A DNA stretch of 64,000 nt from Gammaproteobacteria bacterium (GTDB lineage Bacteria; Pseudomonadota; Gammaproteobacteria; Natronospirales; REEB76): the NCBI GenBank assembly GCA_028870845.1, contig JAGWOR010000005.1:19079-83078 (forward strand), in the 5' to 3' direction. Both the position numbers and the translations under genes were made by a program. This document shows, piece by piece, positions 22,341 to 31,544 of the stretch; the stretch's first letter is position 1, and each line of letters begins with the position of its first letter. The notes under the pieces were generated by a model that was given only the letters and a program-made list of their open reading frames with translations, was not told the origin of the DNA and did no database searches.

Positions 22341-25300
22341 TCAGCCCTTGGGCGGCGCTAAAGCCGCCAGATAGCGTTCCACTTCCTTATCGGAAAACGG
22401 CTTGGAGAAATAATAGCCCTGGCCGCGCCCGCATCCCAGGGCACGCAGCAGTTCCAATTGACGGGCGTTTTCGATGCCTTCAGCCACTACGTCCATTCCC
22501 AGATCCGCCGCCAGCACGTTGATGGTGCGCACAATGGCGCGGTCGCTGCGGTTTTGTTCGATGCCCTTGATGAAGGAACGGTCAATCTTCAAAGTATCCA
22601 GTTTGAAAGTCCGCAGTGCACTTAATGAAGAGTAACCGGTGCCGAAATCGTCCATCTGCAGGTTAACACCGATTTTCCGCAGCCGGCTGATGGTTTCCAC
22701 GGCCAGTTCCGGATTCTCCATGAATACCGTTTCGGTGATTTCCAGGCACAGGTTTTTCGCCGATATGCCGGTCATGTCCAGCACCCGGGCTACGCGTTGT
22801 GGCAGTACCCAGTGAGCGAACTGCCGATTGGCGATATTCACGCTGACAAACATGTCTTCGGCCAGGTGCTTGTGGCGTTTGCGCCATTTGGCAAGTTGCA
22901 TGCACGAAGTTTCCAGCACCCACCAGCCGAGCGGGATGATGAGGCCGGTTTCCTCGGCGACTTCCAGAAAATCCTCAGGCGCCACCAGCCCGCGCTCCGG
23001 ATGCGCCCAGCGCACCAGTGCTTCAAATCCAGTAAGCCTGCCGGTTGCCAGTTGCATGACCGGCTGGTAGTAAACGCGGAATTCGCCGCGCTGCAGGGCA
23101 TGCCGCAATTCGGTTTCCAACTTGAGATTGGCCTTGACACGTTCGTGCATGGCATCGTCAAACACCACATAGCCGGACTTGCCGGCAGCCTTTGCCCGAT
23201 ACATGGCGGTGTCGGCATCTCTCAGTAATTCATCGGGATGCTGATAATGAGGCGCGCTGATCACAATGCCGATGCTGGCAGTGGTAAATACATCATGCCC
23301 GTTTACATTGAAGGCCCTGGCAAGTTCTTCGTGGATGCGGTCAGCGACGGTGGTGGCTTCGTCCAGAGCCTGCAGATGTTCCAGCAGAATCGTGAATTCA
23401 TCACCGCCATAGCGGGCGATCAGGTCATTCGGGCGCAGGCAGCCACGCAGGCGCTTGGCGATGGCCACCAGCAGGCGGTCGCCAAAACTGTGGCCGAGGC
23501 TGTCGTTGATAAGCTTGAAGCGGTCCAGGTCCAGGAACAGCACTGCGAAGCGCTCCTGTTCCGGTTTCCTGCCTTGCTGCAAAATCTGGCTAAGCCGATC
23601 GAGGAAGAAATTCCGGTTCGGCAAGCCGGTCAAGGAATCGTGATAGGCGCTGTGGATCAGTTCCTGTTCGGTTTTTTTGTGTTCCGTGATATCGCGCACC
23701 GTGCCCATGGTGGCGGTTCTGCCGCGCCAGGAGATCCTGCTGACGGTGATGGAGGCGGCGACCTGGTCATCCGCATTCCTGCAGCGCAGATAAATTTCCT
23801 GGGGTTCCATTCCGCGGTGTCCGACCTTGTCCGCGAGTATGGCCTCCACCAGCTTGCCGCCTGACTCAGGCATGACATCGGTAACCGCCAAACCCGGCAT
23901 GTCTTCCGGTTCAAAGCCGAGCATGTAGGCGAATGCCCGGTTGACGTACACGTATTTGCCGCCCTGGCTCAAAAATACCCCGTCCTGGCTCATGTCGACC
24001 AGCGTCCGGTATTTTTCCTCGGAGCGTACCAGCGCTTCTTCAGCACGTTTGCGCCCGGTGATGTCCTGCAGGGTGCCTGCGTAAAATGAAATATTGCCGT
24101 TGGAATCCTTGATAGCACGCGCGTTGTCGCACACCCAGATTGTGGTACCGTCACGGCGGAAAATCTGGAACTCCTGATCGGCATAATGCCCGTCCTGCTC
24201 AAGACGCCGGAGTAAATCGGCCCGCTGTTCTGGGCGCACATAGACCCGTGACGCGATGTTGATGCCGCTGCTGATCATCTCCTCAGCTGAGTCATAGCCG
24301 AGTATGCGCGCCAAGGCCGGATTGGCCTTTACCAGTGCGCCATCCGTGGTGGTTTGGTAGATGCCCTCGAGGGCATGTTCAAACATCGCCCGGTAGTTGT
24401 TTTCAGAATCTTCGCTGCCGCCGTCGTGTTTTTTACCAGTGTGGCTGGTGTCTCTGCAAACCAGCATGACTGCCAGATCCCCTGGCATGGAAATCAGCCG
24501 GGCGTGTACTTCGCAGATAAATAGCGCACCGTTCTTGCAGCTCAGTTCGGCTTCGAACACCGCCGCCTGTTCTTTGATCAATCGGGAGCCAAATTCCGTC
24601 CAGTCAAATGACTGGCAGAGTGCTGATGGCGTCAGCTTGCGAAGTTCGTCGCGTTCATAGTCGAGGGTCTGGCAGGCAGCGTCGTTGACGTCCATGAAGA
24701 CATCCGCCGGTTTACCGCTCGCGTCGATATGGAACAGCAGCACCGGATTGGGTTCCGCATTAAACAGTGTGCCGTACACCTTGTCCCTTGCATACAGGCT
24801 GTCAACAGTGGCCCTGAATTCAGTATCGTCAGTAATGCTCAATAATGCGTAGTGCCGTTGCCCGAATTCCAGGCTTTCCGCACTAAGCCTTCCGTGCCGT
24901 TGCTCGCCTGTGTAGGTGCGCAAGGACACGTCGTAATTGATGATGCGGCCACCGGCCCGGAGTTCCTGCAATATTTCATCACACGCCTGGGTGTTGCCCC
25001 ACAGGCCCAAATCACGCAGGTTACGGCCGATCAGCTCCGCGGGACTGAACCCCAACAGGCGTTCCACAGCCGGATTGATATCAGTGCACTGGCTGGTGTC
25101 GAGATCGAGCACCGCAAGTATTCCTGGGCTGATGCGGAAACTGGCGGCGAATTTGATGGCAGACTGGCGCTGCAGGTCATCCAGATGCCGGCGTCGCAAC
25201 TCAGCCGCCGCACGCAGCGCCAGCGACCGCAGCATGTCTATGACTTCGTCATTGGCGCGGAAGGCCTGTCTCGACATCACGCCCAGACTGCCGAGCGCAC

Positions 25301-25685
25301 GCCCATCCAGGCCGGGAATCGACACCGCGCAATACGCACGCACACCATGCTTGCGCAGCCAGCGGTCTTTGGGATAGGCAGTTGCGGCATCGTCTTCGCA
25401 GCACAACTGGCCGTCCAGCAGGGTACGTTCCGCGGGCGTACCTTCGAGCTGCAGGTCATTGCCGCCTGCGGCAGCTCGGTTCACGTGCCAGCCGGCCACC
25501 AGTTGCAGGCAATTGTGGTCATGGGGTTTGCGTACCGTGATGAATGCATACTCCACATCCAGTGTCACGGCCAGATGCCGTACCAGTTGCTGGAAAAAAT
25601 CCTGGCCAACCGCCGTGGCGAGATGCTCCTGGAGGGCGCGGTATACGCCGGTGGGCGCGGTGGGGATGGCTTCCTCGGGTTTCAT
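22341..25685 (-). CDS. GAF/PAS-containing diguanylate cyclase-phosphodiesterase (GGDEF and EAL)
   Basis: 1114-residue cytoplasmic signalling protein that likely makes and/or degrades c-di-GMP. Order: GAF-like domain (about 10-165), about four PAS units (the clearest are at about 425-545, ending TLQDITGRKRAEEAL, and about 550-670, ending TVRDITEHKKTEQEL), GGDEF domain with intact RYGGDEF near residue 757, then EAL domain with GFEALVRW, LEITET, MDDFGTGYSSL, LKIDRSFI and VVAEGIE. Both catalytic signatures look intact. No transmembrane segment was seen. The signals sensed by GAF and PAS are unknown. It stands alone and is read toward the tRNA-Pro region; the 150 bases upstream are A/T rich but no c-di-GMP riboswitch was recognised. 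Confidence 0.93.
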   Translation of the reverse strand: MKPEEAIPTAPTGVYRALQEHLATAVGQDFFQQLVRHLAVTLDVEYAFITVRKPHDHNCLQLVAGWHVNRAAAGGNDLQLEGTPAERTLLDGQLCCEDDAATAYPKDRWLRKHGVRAYCAVSIPGLDGRALGSLGVMSRQAFRANDEVIDMLRSLALRAAAELRRRHLDDLQRQSAIKFAASFRISPGILAVLDLDTSQCTDINPAVERLLGFSPAELIGRNLRDLGLWGNTQACDEILQELRAGGRIINYDVSLRTYTGEQRHGRLSAESLEFGQRHYALLSITDDTEFRATVDSLYARDKVYGTLFNAEPNPVLLFHIDASGKPADVFMDVNDAACQTLDYERDELRKLTPSALCQSFDWTEFGSRLIKEQAAVFEAELSCKNGALFICEVHARLISMPGDLAVMLVCRDTSHTGKKHDGGSEDSENNYRAMFEHALEGIYQTTTDGALVKANPALARILGYDSAEEMISSGINIASRVYVRPEQRADLLRRLEQDGHYADQEFQIFRRDGTTIWVCDNARAIKDSNGNISFYAGTLQDITGRKRAEEALVRSEEKYRTLVDMSQDGVFLSQGGKYVYVNRAFAYMLGFEPEDMPGLAVTDVMPESGGKLVEAILADKVGHRGMEPQEIYLRCRNADDQVAASITVSRISWRGRTATMGTVRDITEHKKTEQELIHSAYHDSLTGLPNRNFFLDRLSQILQQGRKPEQERFAVLFLDLDRFKLINDSLGHSFGDRLLVAIAKRLRGCLRPNDLIARYGGDEFTILLEHLQALDEATTVADRIHEELARAFNVNGHDVFTTASIGIVISAPHYQHPDELLRDADTAMYRAKAAGKSGYVVFDDAMHERVKANLKLETELRHALQRGEFRVYYQPVMQLATGRLTGFEALVRWAHPERGLVAPEDFLEVAEETGLIIPLGWWVLETSCMQLAKWRKRHKHLAEDMFVSVNIANRQFAHWVLPQRVARVLDMTGISAKNLCLEITETVFMENPELAVETISRLRKIGVNLQMDDFGTGYSSLSALRTFKLDTLKIDRSFIKGIEQNRSDRAIVRTINVLAADLGMDVVAEGIENARQLELLRALGCGRGQGYYFSKPFSDKEVERYLAALAPPKG

Positions 25686-25837
25686 GGAATCAATTTGACC
25701 ATAAATCTTGAACGATGGGGACCCATACAGTCTACAGGGACGGCTTTGCGGGGCCGTACGTGAATACCCGGATCGGGAAATCAGACTCGAAGATTATTGA
25801 GATTTTAAATATAAGTCAATGAAATTTAATACTATTA

Positions 25838-26587
25838 TTACAAATTACCGGTAAAGCGAAACGCATGGCGGCCTTCCCGGTTCGCCGGGAGATAGCCGAT
25901 CAGGGTATTCAGGTTGTTGTCGTTGGGATCCCGGCTCGCCAGGGTGCCGCTGATCTGGTAGAAGCCATTCGGCGCCAAGTGCAGATTCCCCTGCAGGATC
26001 AAGGGCCCGCCGGTATCCATAAAATTACCCTGAATGCCGTTCTTGTCCTGGCTGGTGAGCTTGAGCTGATAATCGCCCAGGGCGACAGATTCCGGCCAGT
26101 TCAGGCTGACCCCAGACAGTTTTACGACGCCCTGGGCTTCGGTGGGATTGAGATTCACCAGCACCACCCGGCTCAATTCCACCTCCAGACTGCCGCTCAG
26201 ACTGCCGGAAGGCAATGGCAGCCAAAGCCCGAACAGTGAAACTGGGGCATGTCCATGAATGTCCTGCAACAGCAAGGAATTGCGGTTGCCGGTCACGCGG
26301 GCGCTCAGCGATTCCCCTGCAGACTGCACGGTTAAGCGGTAGCCGAGATGGCCGGAAAAGGGCGCCAGCCAGTCAAAGCGCCACACCAGGCCACCCCAGG
26401 ACTGTCCTTTATAGACCAGTTCCTGCGCAGACCCGGACCAGATACTGCCGCGGATACCGGTCAGTTGAACCCCGTTGAGATGTTTATGCCACCAACTAAA
26501 TGCGTACCCGGCCGGAAACGTAGCCGCCAGAAACAACAGATAGGCGCCCAGGCCTGCCAGCCACCAGCGCAGAGTCCGCCACCTCAT
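25838..26587 (-). CDS. gspN: Type II secretion system protein N
   Basis: Inner-membrane, mostly periplasmic accessory protein of the type II secretion system. One N-terminal membrane helix (WWLAGLGAYLLFLAATFPAGYAF), then a beta-rich periplasmic domain with TGIRGSIWSGSA, the family hallmark. ATG 26587 overlaps the gspM stop by four bases; the open frame continues upstream inside gspM without similarity. 249 residues. It closes the gspG-N operon; an A/T-rich spacer follows. Confidence 0.85.
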   Translation of the reverse strand: MRWRTLRWWLAGLGAYLLFLAATFPAGYAFSWWHKHLNGVQLTGIRGSIWSGSAQELVYKGQSWGGLVWRFDWLAPFSGHLGYRLTVQSAGESLSARVTGNRNSLLLQDIHGHAPVSLFGLWLPLPSGSLSGSLEVELSRVVLVNLNPTEAQGVVKLSGVSLNWPESVALGDYQLKLTSQDKNGIQGNFMDTGGPLILQGNLHLAPNGFYQISGTLASRDPNDNNLNTLIGYLPANREGRHAFRFTGNL

Positions 26588-27090
26588 TGGTTCGATCCTT
26601 GCATTTGCAGTTTGAGATTCACATTCACCAGCCCCGGACTCGAACCTTTGGTTACGCTCACCTCGGCGGCTACCACCCCGTAATTTTTGTTTAAGGTGTT
26701 GAGCCAACGCACCAGGCTGTCAAAGTCAGCGTTGCTGAATTGCGCGCGCACCGAGCCATCCGAGGCTTGTTGCGCCTGCTGCAGCGAATTGCCTAACCCA
26801 GCGCTGGTCACGCTGTTGTTTACCGCGCTCAGCAATGAACCGCCCGGAAGGTTACCGTATTGGGGGCCGTGAATCGTTTCGAGCTTGTCTGCCGCCGGAC
26901 GCATCCACGCCAGCAAACTCTGTAACTGGCTGATTTGGACGCGCAAAGCGTGCCGGTGGCTTATATATGGATTCAGCAAGCCGGCGTAGAGTATGAAAAG
27001 CGCCAGTATGAGTCCACCTCCGCCCAATATCAGGCGTTCGCGCTTCTGCAAACCCATGAACCATTGACGCAGCTGTTTCAGGCCGTTCAT
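26584..27090 (-). CDS. gspM: Type II secretion system protein M
   Basis: Bitopic inner-membrane platform protein that pairs with GspL. Short cytoplasmic N-terminus, membrane helix GLILALFILYAGLLNPYI (residues about 26-43), then a ferredoxin-like periplasmic domain. The segment ADFDSLVRWLNTLNKNYGV with VAAEVSVTKGSSPGLVNVNLKL is typical. 168 residues. It overlaps both gspL and gspN by four bases, so translation is coupled. Confidence 0.9.
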   Translation of the reverse strand: MNGLKQLRQWFMGLQKRERLILGGGGLILALFILYAGLLNPYISHRHALRVQISQLQSLLAWMRPAADKLETIHGPQYGNLPGGSLLSAVNNSVTSAGLGNSLQQAQQASDGSVRAQFSNADFDSLVRWLNTLNKNYGVVAAEVSVTKGSSPGLVNVNLKLQMQGSNQ

Positions 27091-28319
27091 TTTCCACTCC
27101 CTGTGACAGTCAGGCGGCCCGTGGTGTTTCCGGAACTGGTATTCAGCGAATCCATTTGCACGTGCAGGGCTGGATTTCTGGCCAGCAGGTCTTTCATGTT
27201 GTTCAGCGAATCGATATTGTCGGCCTGTACCTGAAGCTCCAGGTTGCCGTTATGGAAGCTGAAACTCTGGATCTGCACGCTGTGCTGGGTCTGCAACGCA
27301 GTGCCCACATCCGTAAGCATCACCAGTAGCCCTTCGGAATTCGTGCCACTACCCGTCAACTGCGCAAGACGTTGCTGTATCTGTGCCTGCGGATCCACCA
27401 TGCGCGTCACATTCGGCAAGGCCTGATGGAACAGCACGCCAACTTGGTTATTCAGCTGTGAAATTTCGCGTCGCAGCTTAAACTCGCTTATTGCCTGCTG
27501 GATAACGAACACCGAGGCGAAAACCGCAAGCAACAAGGCTGCTATACGCCATCGGTTCCAGTGCGCAGTCGCGCTGTCCTGCAAAATAAAATCGCCTTGC
27601 AGGAGATTGATGGCCCGGGTTTCACGCGCATTCCCGGCCATCAGTGAGATGGGGCCGGCGCTTAATGGGCGGTAGGTGACCTCGAGCTGCATAGCAGAGA
27701 GCATTTCGCGTACTTCAGGCGGAAGCGCTTCTTCAGCTGCGTATACCAGCGCTGCGGTACAGGCTTCGGCCGCAGACAGTGCAGACAGGTGTTTCTGTAC
27801 CATAAAGGCAAGCAACGACTGTTCCACCGAGATAGCGGTGCCATCCGGAAACCGAATCAATGTTTGCCGGTCGTCGGGCGCCATCACCAGGGTTTTTTCG
27901 CGCACTGGCAATGTCAATACGTCAGGCAGCATTTCAGCCGGTATCAGCCCGGCGTCGGTGAGTTCATGCTGCCATTGCTGCATCCGGGTTTTTGTAACCA
28001 CGGCAACCGGGTAACCCTGCGCATCACGTGTACCGACGGCAAAATGCAAGTTGTCCACATCCTGGGCCAGCCGGTCTTCCAGGGCGAATGGCACAGCCTG
28101 CAGAATCTTCTGGCTATTGCTGCTGGGTATGTTGGCGTGCAGCAGCAGCACGGCGGAGCCAGGCACACACACGCGCAAGCGCCTGCCACTGGCAGAGGCT
28201 GCTGCATCCTGCAGCGTACCGCTGTGGAACTGGCCCATGCTGTTGCCAAAGGCGTCCACCACCAGCCATTGCGCCGGTCGCCCGGAATCTGGCATGCGCA
28301 GCAGCAGTGTTTCACTCAT
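27087..28319 (-). CDS. gspL: Type II secretion system protein L
   Basis: Platform protein whose actin-like cytoplasmic domain recruits the GspE ATPase and whose periplasmic part binds GspM. N-terminal domain shows QKILQAVPFALEDRLAQDVDNLHFA, the GspL signature; a membrane helix (about residues 250-270, IAALLLAVFASVFVIQQAI) and a ferredoxin-like periplasmic domain follow. ATG 28319 shares one base with the gspK stop (TGATG); an adjacent GTG lies one codon upstream. 410 residues. Confidence 0.92.
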   Translation of the reverse strand: MSETLLLRMPDSGRPAQWLVVDAFGNSMGQFHSGTLQDAAASASGRRLRVCVPGSAVLLLHANIPSSNSQKILQAVPFALEDRLAQDVDNLHFAVGTRDAQGYPVAVVTKTRMQQWQHELTDAGLIPAEMLPDVLTLPVREKTLVMAPDDRQTLIRFPDGTAISVEQSLLAFMVQKHLSALSAAEACTAALVYAAEEALPPEVREMLSAMQLEVTYRPLSAGPISLMAGNARETRAINLLQGDFILQDSATAHWNRWRIAALLLAVFASVFVIQQAISEFKLRREISQLNNQVGVLFHQALPNVTRMVDPQAQIQQRLAQLTGSGTNSEGLLVMLTDVGTALQTQHSVQIQSFSFHNGNLELQVQADNIDSLNNMKDLLARNPALHVQMDSLNTSSGNTTGRLTVTGSGK

Positions 28320-29302
28320 CACAAGATCCCAAAAGTGCGCCGAATGGCGATGGTGGTGCCATTGGAAGCGCGGTACAGCAAACTGTACAGGGTGAATTCG
28401 GTGCTGCCAATCTGCACGCGCACGGTGAGGAGAAAGTAGCTGCTAGCCAGGCCGGGTTTGAGTCCAACCGCCAGGGTTCGCTGCAACAGGTTCTGCAATT
28501 CGCCGACCGAGACGAATACTTGCTGTTGGCGTGCCTGCACGGCCGCCGCCGCCGCGCCCTGGGAAATTCCCTCGCTCAGCGAGGCCAGCACCGGGGCCGG
28601 CGCGGTGTTGATGTTGACACTCGTGGGTTGTCCGGGCGCGCCAGGCGCCGCGTCGGGTGCATGCAAGGGCAGGGCGCAGACGTAGGGCAGGAGCGCGGCA
28701 TATACCTGTGGCGTTACGCCTTTTACCAGCAGCAATTCGCTGACATCGGTCATGGGCTGCTCCGCGGCCAGGTAAGGCGGTGCCAGCTGGGAATAGAACT
28801 CGTCCTTGGCTCCGCCGGGATAATGCGGCTGATCACCGGCGTTCACCCAGTCGGTGACTGCATTGGCGATTCCGGGGTCCAGATTCAGCCCAATCAGCAG
28901 GCGCTGGAACTGCGCTAAAGCCGCGCTGGACTGGGCGGCATTGGCTGCCGCCAGGTTGTTGATATTGAACAGGCCTTGTAAATCCTGCAGGTGCCCGGAA
29001 AGTGTCCCGCCCTCGATGGGCAAGGGTGGCAATTGTGTGGCCCAGCTCTGGTTCATATTGATCAGCTCACCATGCTTCTGAAAGTCGCGCAACAGAATCT
29101 GCTCCGCCCAGGCTTCGGCACCCAGTGCATATTCCATCGCCTGATCCCCTTGCTTGATGTTGGCAAAACGCCGGATATCCAGCTCGCGGTCCCAAATCAT
29201 GGATGTGGCCAGCATGGCGCCGATGGCAAGCACCACCATGGCCACCAGCAAAGCAACACCGCGCTGCCTTGCGTCTGGAGTCATCCTGGTTCCGGTACTC
29301 AT
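28319..29302 (-). CDS. gspK: Type II secretion system minor pseudopilin K
   Basis: Large tip pseudopilin. Prepilin-like N-terminus RQRGVALLVAMVVLAIGAM, with a non-Glu residue at position +5 as is typical of GspK, then SMIWDRELDIRRF and the alpha-domain with LQGLFNINNL. ATG 29302 (MSTGTRM) overlaps gspJ by four bases; the longer frame upstream lies inside gspJ. 327 residues. Confidence 0.92.
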   Translation of the reverse strand: MSTGTRMTPDARQRGVALLVAMVVLAIGAMLATSMIWDRELDIRRFANIKQGDQAMEYALGAEAWAEQILLRDFQKHGELINMNQSWATQLPPLPIEGGTLSGHLQDLQGLFNINNLAAANAAQSSAALAQFQRLLIGLNLDPGIANAVTDWVNAGDQPHYPGGAKDEFYSQLAPPYLAAEQPMTDVSELLLVKGVTPQVYAALLPYVCALPLHAPDAAPGAPGQPTSVNINTAPAPVLASLSEGISQGAAAAAVQARQQQVFVSVGELQNLLQRTLAVGLKPGLASSYFLLTVRVQIGSTEFTLYSLLYRASNGTTIAIRRTFGIL

Positions 29303-29916
29303 GGCTGTGACGCCACTTCGATGATGCGGGTGATTCGTCCCCAATCCTTAAGGGTAACGTCGATTTCCACCGCCTTGGGAAGCTGCGCTAGATAGGCGCT
29401 GGCATCGGTATTCAGCGGCGGCCACTGCGGTTGCCACTGGCCATTGTTGTCCATGAAACTCACATCGAATTCCGATACCTCAGTCAACAAGTACTGCTTG
29501 GTCGGCGGCGTTTGCGCAGGATTGTCGAGTTCCGGCCATGAGAGCCGGACCAGCTTGTCATTATCCAGTTCGTAGGCAACCCGCTGCTCGGTGCTGCGCA
29601 CGTCCGCCAGCGGATTGCTCCACCCGCCCCGCGTGAAAGTTACCGGGGGGGTGTTTTGCGGGGCGCTGATCAGTGCCGCCAACGGCGTCTGGCTGAGAGG
29701 GTCGCGCACCGGGCGTGGTTCCAGCTGGCCGAAATCATTTGCCATGATTTCGAAAGCCTGTTGCACGATACGCAACCGGTTCATGACATCGCTGGTGCGT
29801 TCGCGCTGCCTGATCACACTATCCAGTCCGCCGTAAGCCATGGCGGCAATCACGGCAAAAATCGCCACCGCCACCAGCAGTTCAACCAGGGTAAATCCGC
29901 GGATCGCGTGCTTCAT
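29299..29916 (-). CDS. gspJ: Type II secretion system minor pseudopilin J
   Basis: Pseudopilin tip protein with a class III signal: RGFTLVELLVAVAIFAVIAAMAY, including Glu at +5. Contains RQRERTSDVMNRLRIVQQA and the conserved FEIMANDFGQLEPRPVRD. 205 residues. Overlaps gspI and gspK by four bases each. Forms the I-J-K tip complex in known systems. Confidence 0.93.
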   Translation of the reverse strand: MKHAIRGFTLVELLVAVAIFAVIAAMAYGGLDSVIRQRERTSDVMNRLRIVQQAFEIMANDFGQLEPRPVRDPLSQTPLAALISAPQNTPPVTFTRGGWSNPLADVRSTEQRVAYELDNDKLVRLSWPELDNPAQTPPTKQYLLTEVSEFDVSFMDNNGQWQPQWPPLNTDASAYLAQLPKAVEIDVTLKDWGRITRIIEVASQP

Positions 29917-30365
29917 GGAATTACCGGGGTGCTGCCGGCGGATGGGCCTGATTGCGGTCCAGAGCTTCCCGGAGGCGGCAGTTGATGACTCTGGCCGATG
30001 AAGCCGGTGAGGCTGCTGAGTACTTCATCCGGTGCAGCGGCACTGCTGACGTCGATGTCCACGCGCAGCAGATCCGGATCTGATGTGTCCTTGATCTTCG
30101 CTCGCCAGTTCCACTGTTCACCGGCCATGTCAGCATGGCCTTTCAAGGTGCCCAAGCTGGGCCAATTGGCTGATAGCCGCAGGCTGGCAAGCTCGTTCAT
30201 CGCAACCCAGTGGGCGAAGGTCTCTTCTTTCAGTTCGGCGGCTGTGCGCGTGCTGGTGCCGGCGGTACCGATGACCGCGATCATGCCGATAGCCAGCACC
30301 GCCAGGGCAATTAGAACCTCCAGCAGGGTGAAACCCCGTGCGTTGTGCGCTGGACGGATCGGCAT
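29913..30365 (-). CDS. gspI: Type II secretion system minor pseudopilin I
   Basis: Class III signal ARGFTLLEVLIALAVLAIGM with Glu at +5, followed by HWVAMNELASLRLSANWP, the GspI signature. 150 residues, somewhat long because of a Pro/Ser/Gly-rich tail (PPPGSSGPQSGPSAGSTP). Overlaps gspJ by four bases; gspH ends one base upstream. Confidence 0.92.
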   Translation of the reverse strand: MPIRPAHNARGFTLLEVLIALAVLAIGMIAVIGTAGTSTRTAAELKEETFAHWVAMNELASLRLSANWPSLGTLKGHADMAGEQWNWRAKIKDTSDPDLLRVDIDVSSAAAPDEVLSSLTGFIGQSHQLPPPGSSGPQSGPSAGSTPVIP

Positions 30366-30366
30366 A

Positions 30367-30936
30367 TCAGGAACTGCTGTGGTCGCCGGGCCGCTCGAGT
30401 CGGATGCCGTGCAACAAATCGCCGGTGATCACGTACTGGCTATCTTCGCTGTCGCCACTGACCGTGATCTTGAATGGGGTGATTTCTCCGCTCGACAGCA
30501 GCATGATCTGCGGTTTCAATGCCGGTTTGCCATTGTCAGAGTTGTCATCATTGCTTGAGCTGTCATCATTGTCCTGCTGCTTGTTGCTGGGCAATACAAT
30601 CGGCGTGCCTTCCAGCTCCAGCTTGAGCGTCACGCTGCTGTCCACCTGCCTGGGCCGCAGCAGGTTGTCATCCTGGACCGGTTGCCATTTTTGCCCGTCG
30701 TAGATAAGAAATGTGTAAGCGTGCGGTGTCACCAGTAAACCGTACTGCTGCCCGCGCATGATGGCCTGCTGCGACACCAGATTGGTGAGATCCACAAGCT
30801 GTTCCGCGGCCTGCTTGGCGGCCTGATTGCCGCCCAGTGACCCGAGTGAAAGTACAGCGACTGCAGTGATGATGCTGACGATCACCAGCACCACCAGAAT
30901 TTCGATCAGCGTGAACCCCTCAAATCGCGAAGGCAT
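30367..30936 (-). CDS. gspH: Type II secretion system minor pseudopilin H
   Basis: Class III signal FEGFTLIEILVVLVIVSIITA with Glu at +5. Body contains AAEQLVDLTNLVSQQAIMRGQQYGL and YDGQKWQPVQDD, as in GspH. 189 residues. A low-complexity Asp/Ser/Asn insert (KQQDNDDSSSNDDNSDNGK) lies around residues 118-136 and is encoded by a partly repeated DNA stretch (TGTCATCATTG at 30543-30553 and 30561-30571 on the plus strand). Confidence 0.9.
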   Translation of the reverse strand: MPSRFEGFTLIEILVVLVIVSIITAVAVLSLGSLGGNQAAKQAAEQLVDLTNLVSQQAIMRGQQYGLLVTPHAYTFLIYDGQKWQPVQDDNLLRPRQVDSSVTLKLELEGTPIVLPSNKQQDNDDSSSNDDNSDNGKPALKPQIMLLSSGEITPFKITVSGDSEDSQYVITGDLLHGIRLERPGDHSSS

Positions 30937-30963
30937 GGTGCTGCTCCAGCAGCGTGCAGAGCG

Positions 30964-31458
30964 TCAGGTTCCGCTGTTGCTATTGCTATTGCTGTTGTTG
31001 CCGTTGGCTCCTGACGTGCTGCTTCCATTGTCATCCTGCGTCCAGTTGCCGATAATGCCGGAGGCATTGGCGCCACCCGAAGGACCGTTGGGTCCGTAGG
31101 ACCAGATATCGATCGGGCCATGCACCCCGGGATTCAGATACTGATAGGGATGGTCCCAAGGATCTATGGGCAATCGATCGAGATATTGCTTCCAGTGCGG
31201 CGGGATCGGATCAGTGCTCGGCTTCTGCACCAGTGCCATCAGGCCCTGGTCAGTGGTCGGATATACGTAGTTGTCGAGCTTGTACATTTCCAGGGCCGAT
31301 TGCACTGCGCGGATGTCCTGCTTGGCCTTGACGATGCGCGCCTCGTCGGGTTTGTCCATGATTTTGGGCACGATGATGGAGGCCAGAATGCCTAGAATCA
31401 CCACCACCACCATGACTTCAATGAGGGTAAAACCTGATAGCTGTCTGCGTAACTGCAT
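30964..31458 (-). CDS. gspG: Type II secretion system major pseudopilin G
   Basis: Main subunit of the periplasmic pseudopilus. Class III signal LSGFTLIEVMVVVVILGILASI, then PKIMDKPDEARIVKAKQDIRA, LEMYKLDNYVYPTTDQGL and LPIDPWDHPYQYLNPG, all strong GspG markers. ATG 31458 gives the normal short leader; the frame open further upstream is not matched. 164 residues: a tail of about 23 residues rich in Asn/Ser/Gly follows the usual GNWTQDD end. First gene of the visible operon; gspC-F are not nearby. Confidence 0.95.
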   Translation of the reverse strand: MQLRRQLSGFTLIEVMVVVVILGILASIIVPKIMDKPDEARIVKAKQDIRAVQSALEMYKLDNYVYPTTDQGLMALVQKPSTDPIPPHWKQYLDRLPIDPWDHPYQYLNPGVHGPIDIWSYGPNGPSGGANASGIIGNWTQDDNGSSTSGANGNNSNSNSNSGT

Positions 31459-31544
31459 GGTTGACCGGGACAAGTGGATTAGAGTGGATGGGAAAGTCAG
31501 GGTTAAATGATACCGCAATTGAACTCGTTCATATGCACATGACC

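Noticed and set aside
24852..25763. 303-codon plus-strand frame opposite the GAF/PAS part of the signalling gene
   Set aside because: The minus-strand gene shows continuous domain homology; this frame has none.
25686..25837. Possible c-di-GMP riboswitch upstream of the GGDEF/EAL gene
   Set aside because: The conserved core of the GEMM riboswitches was not seen; the interval is mostly plain A/T-rich sequence.
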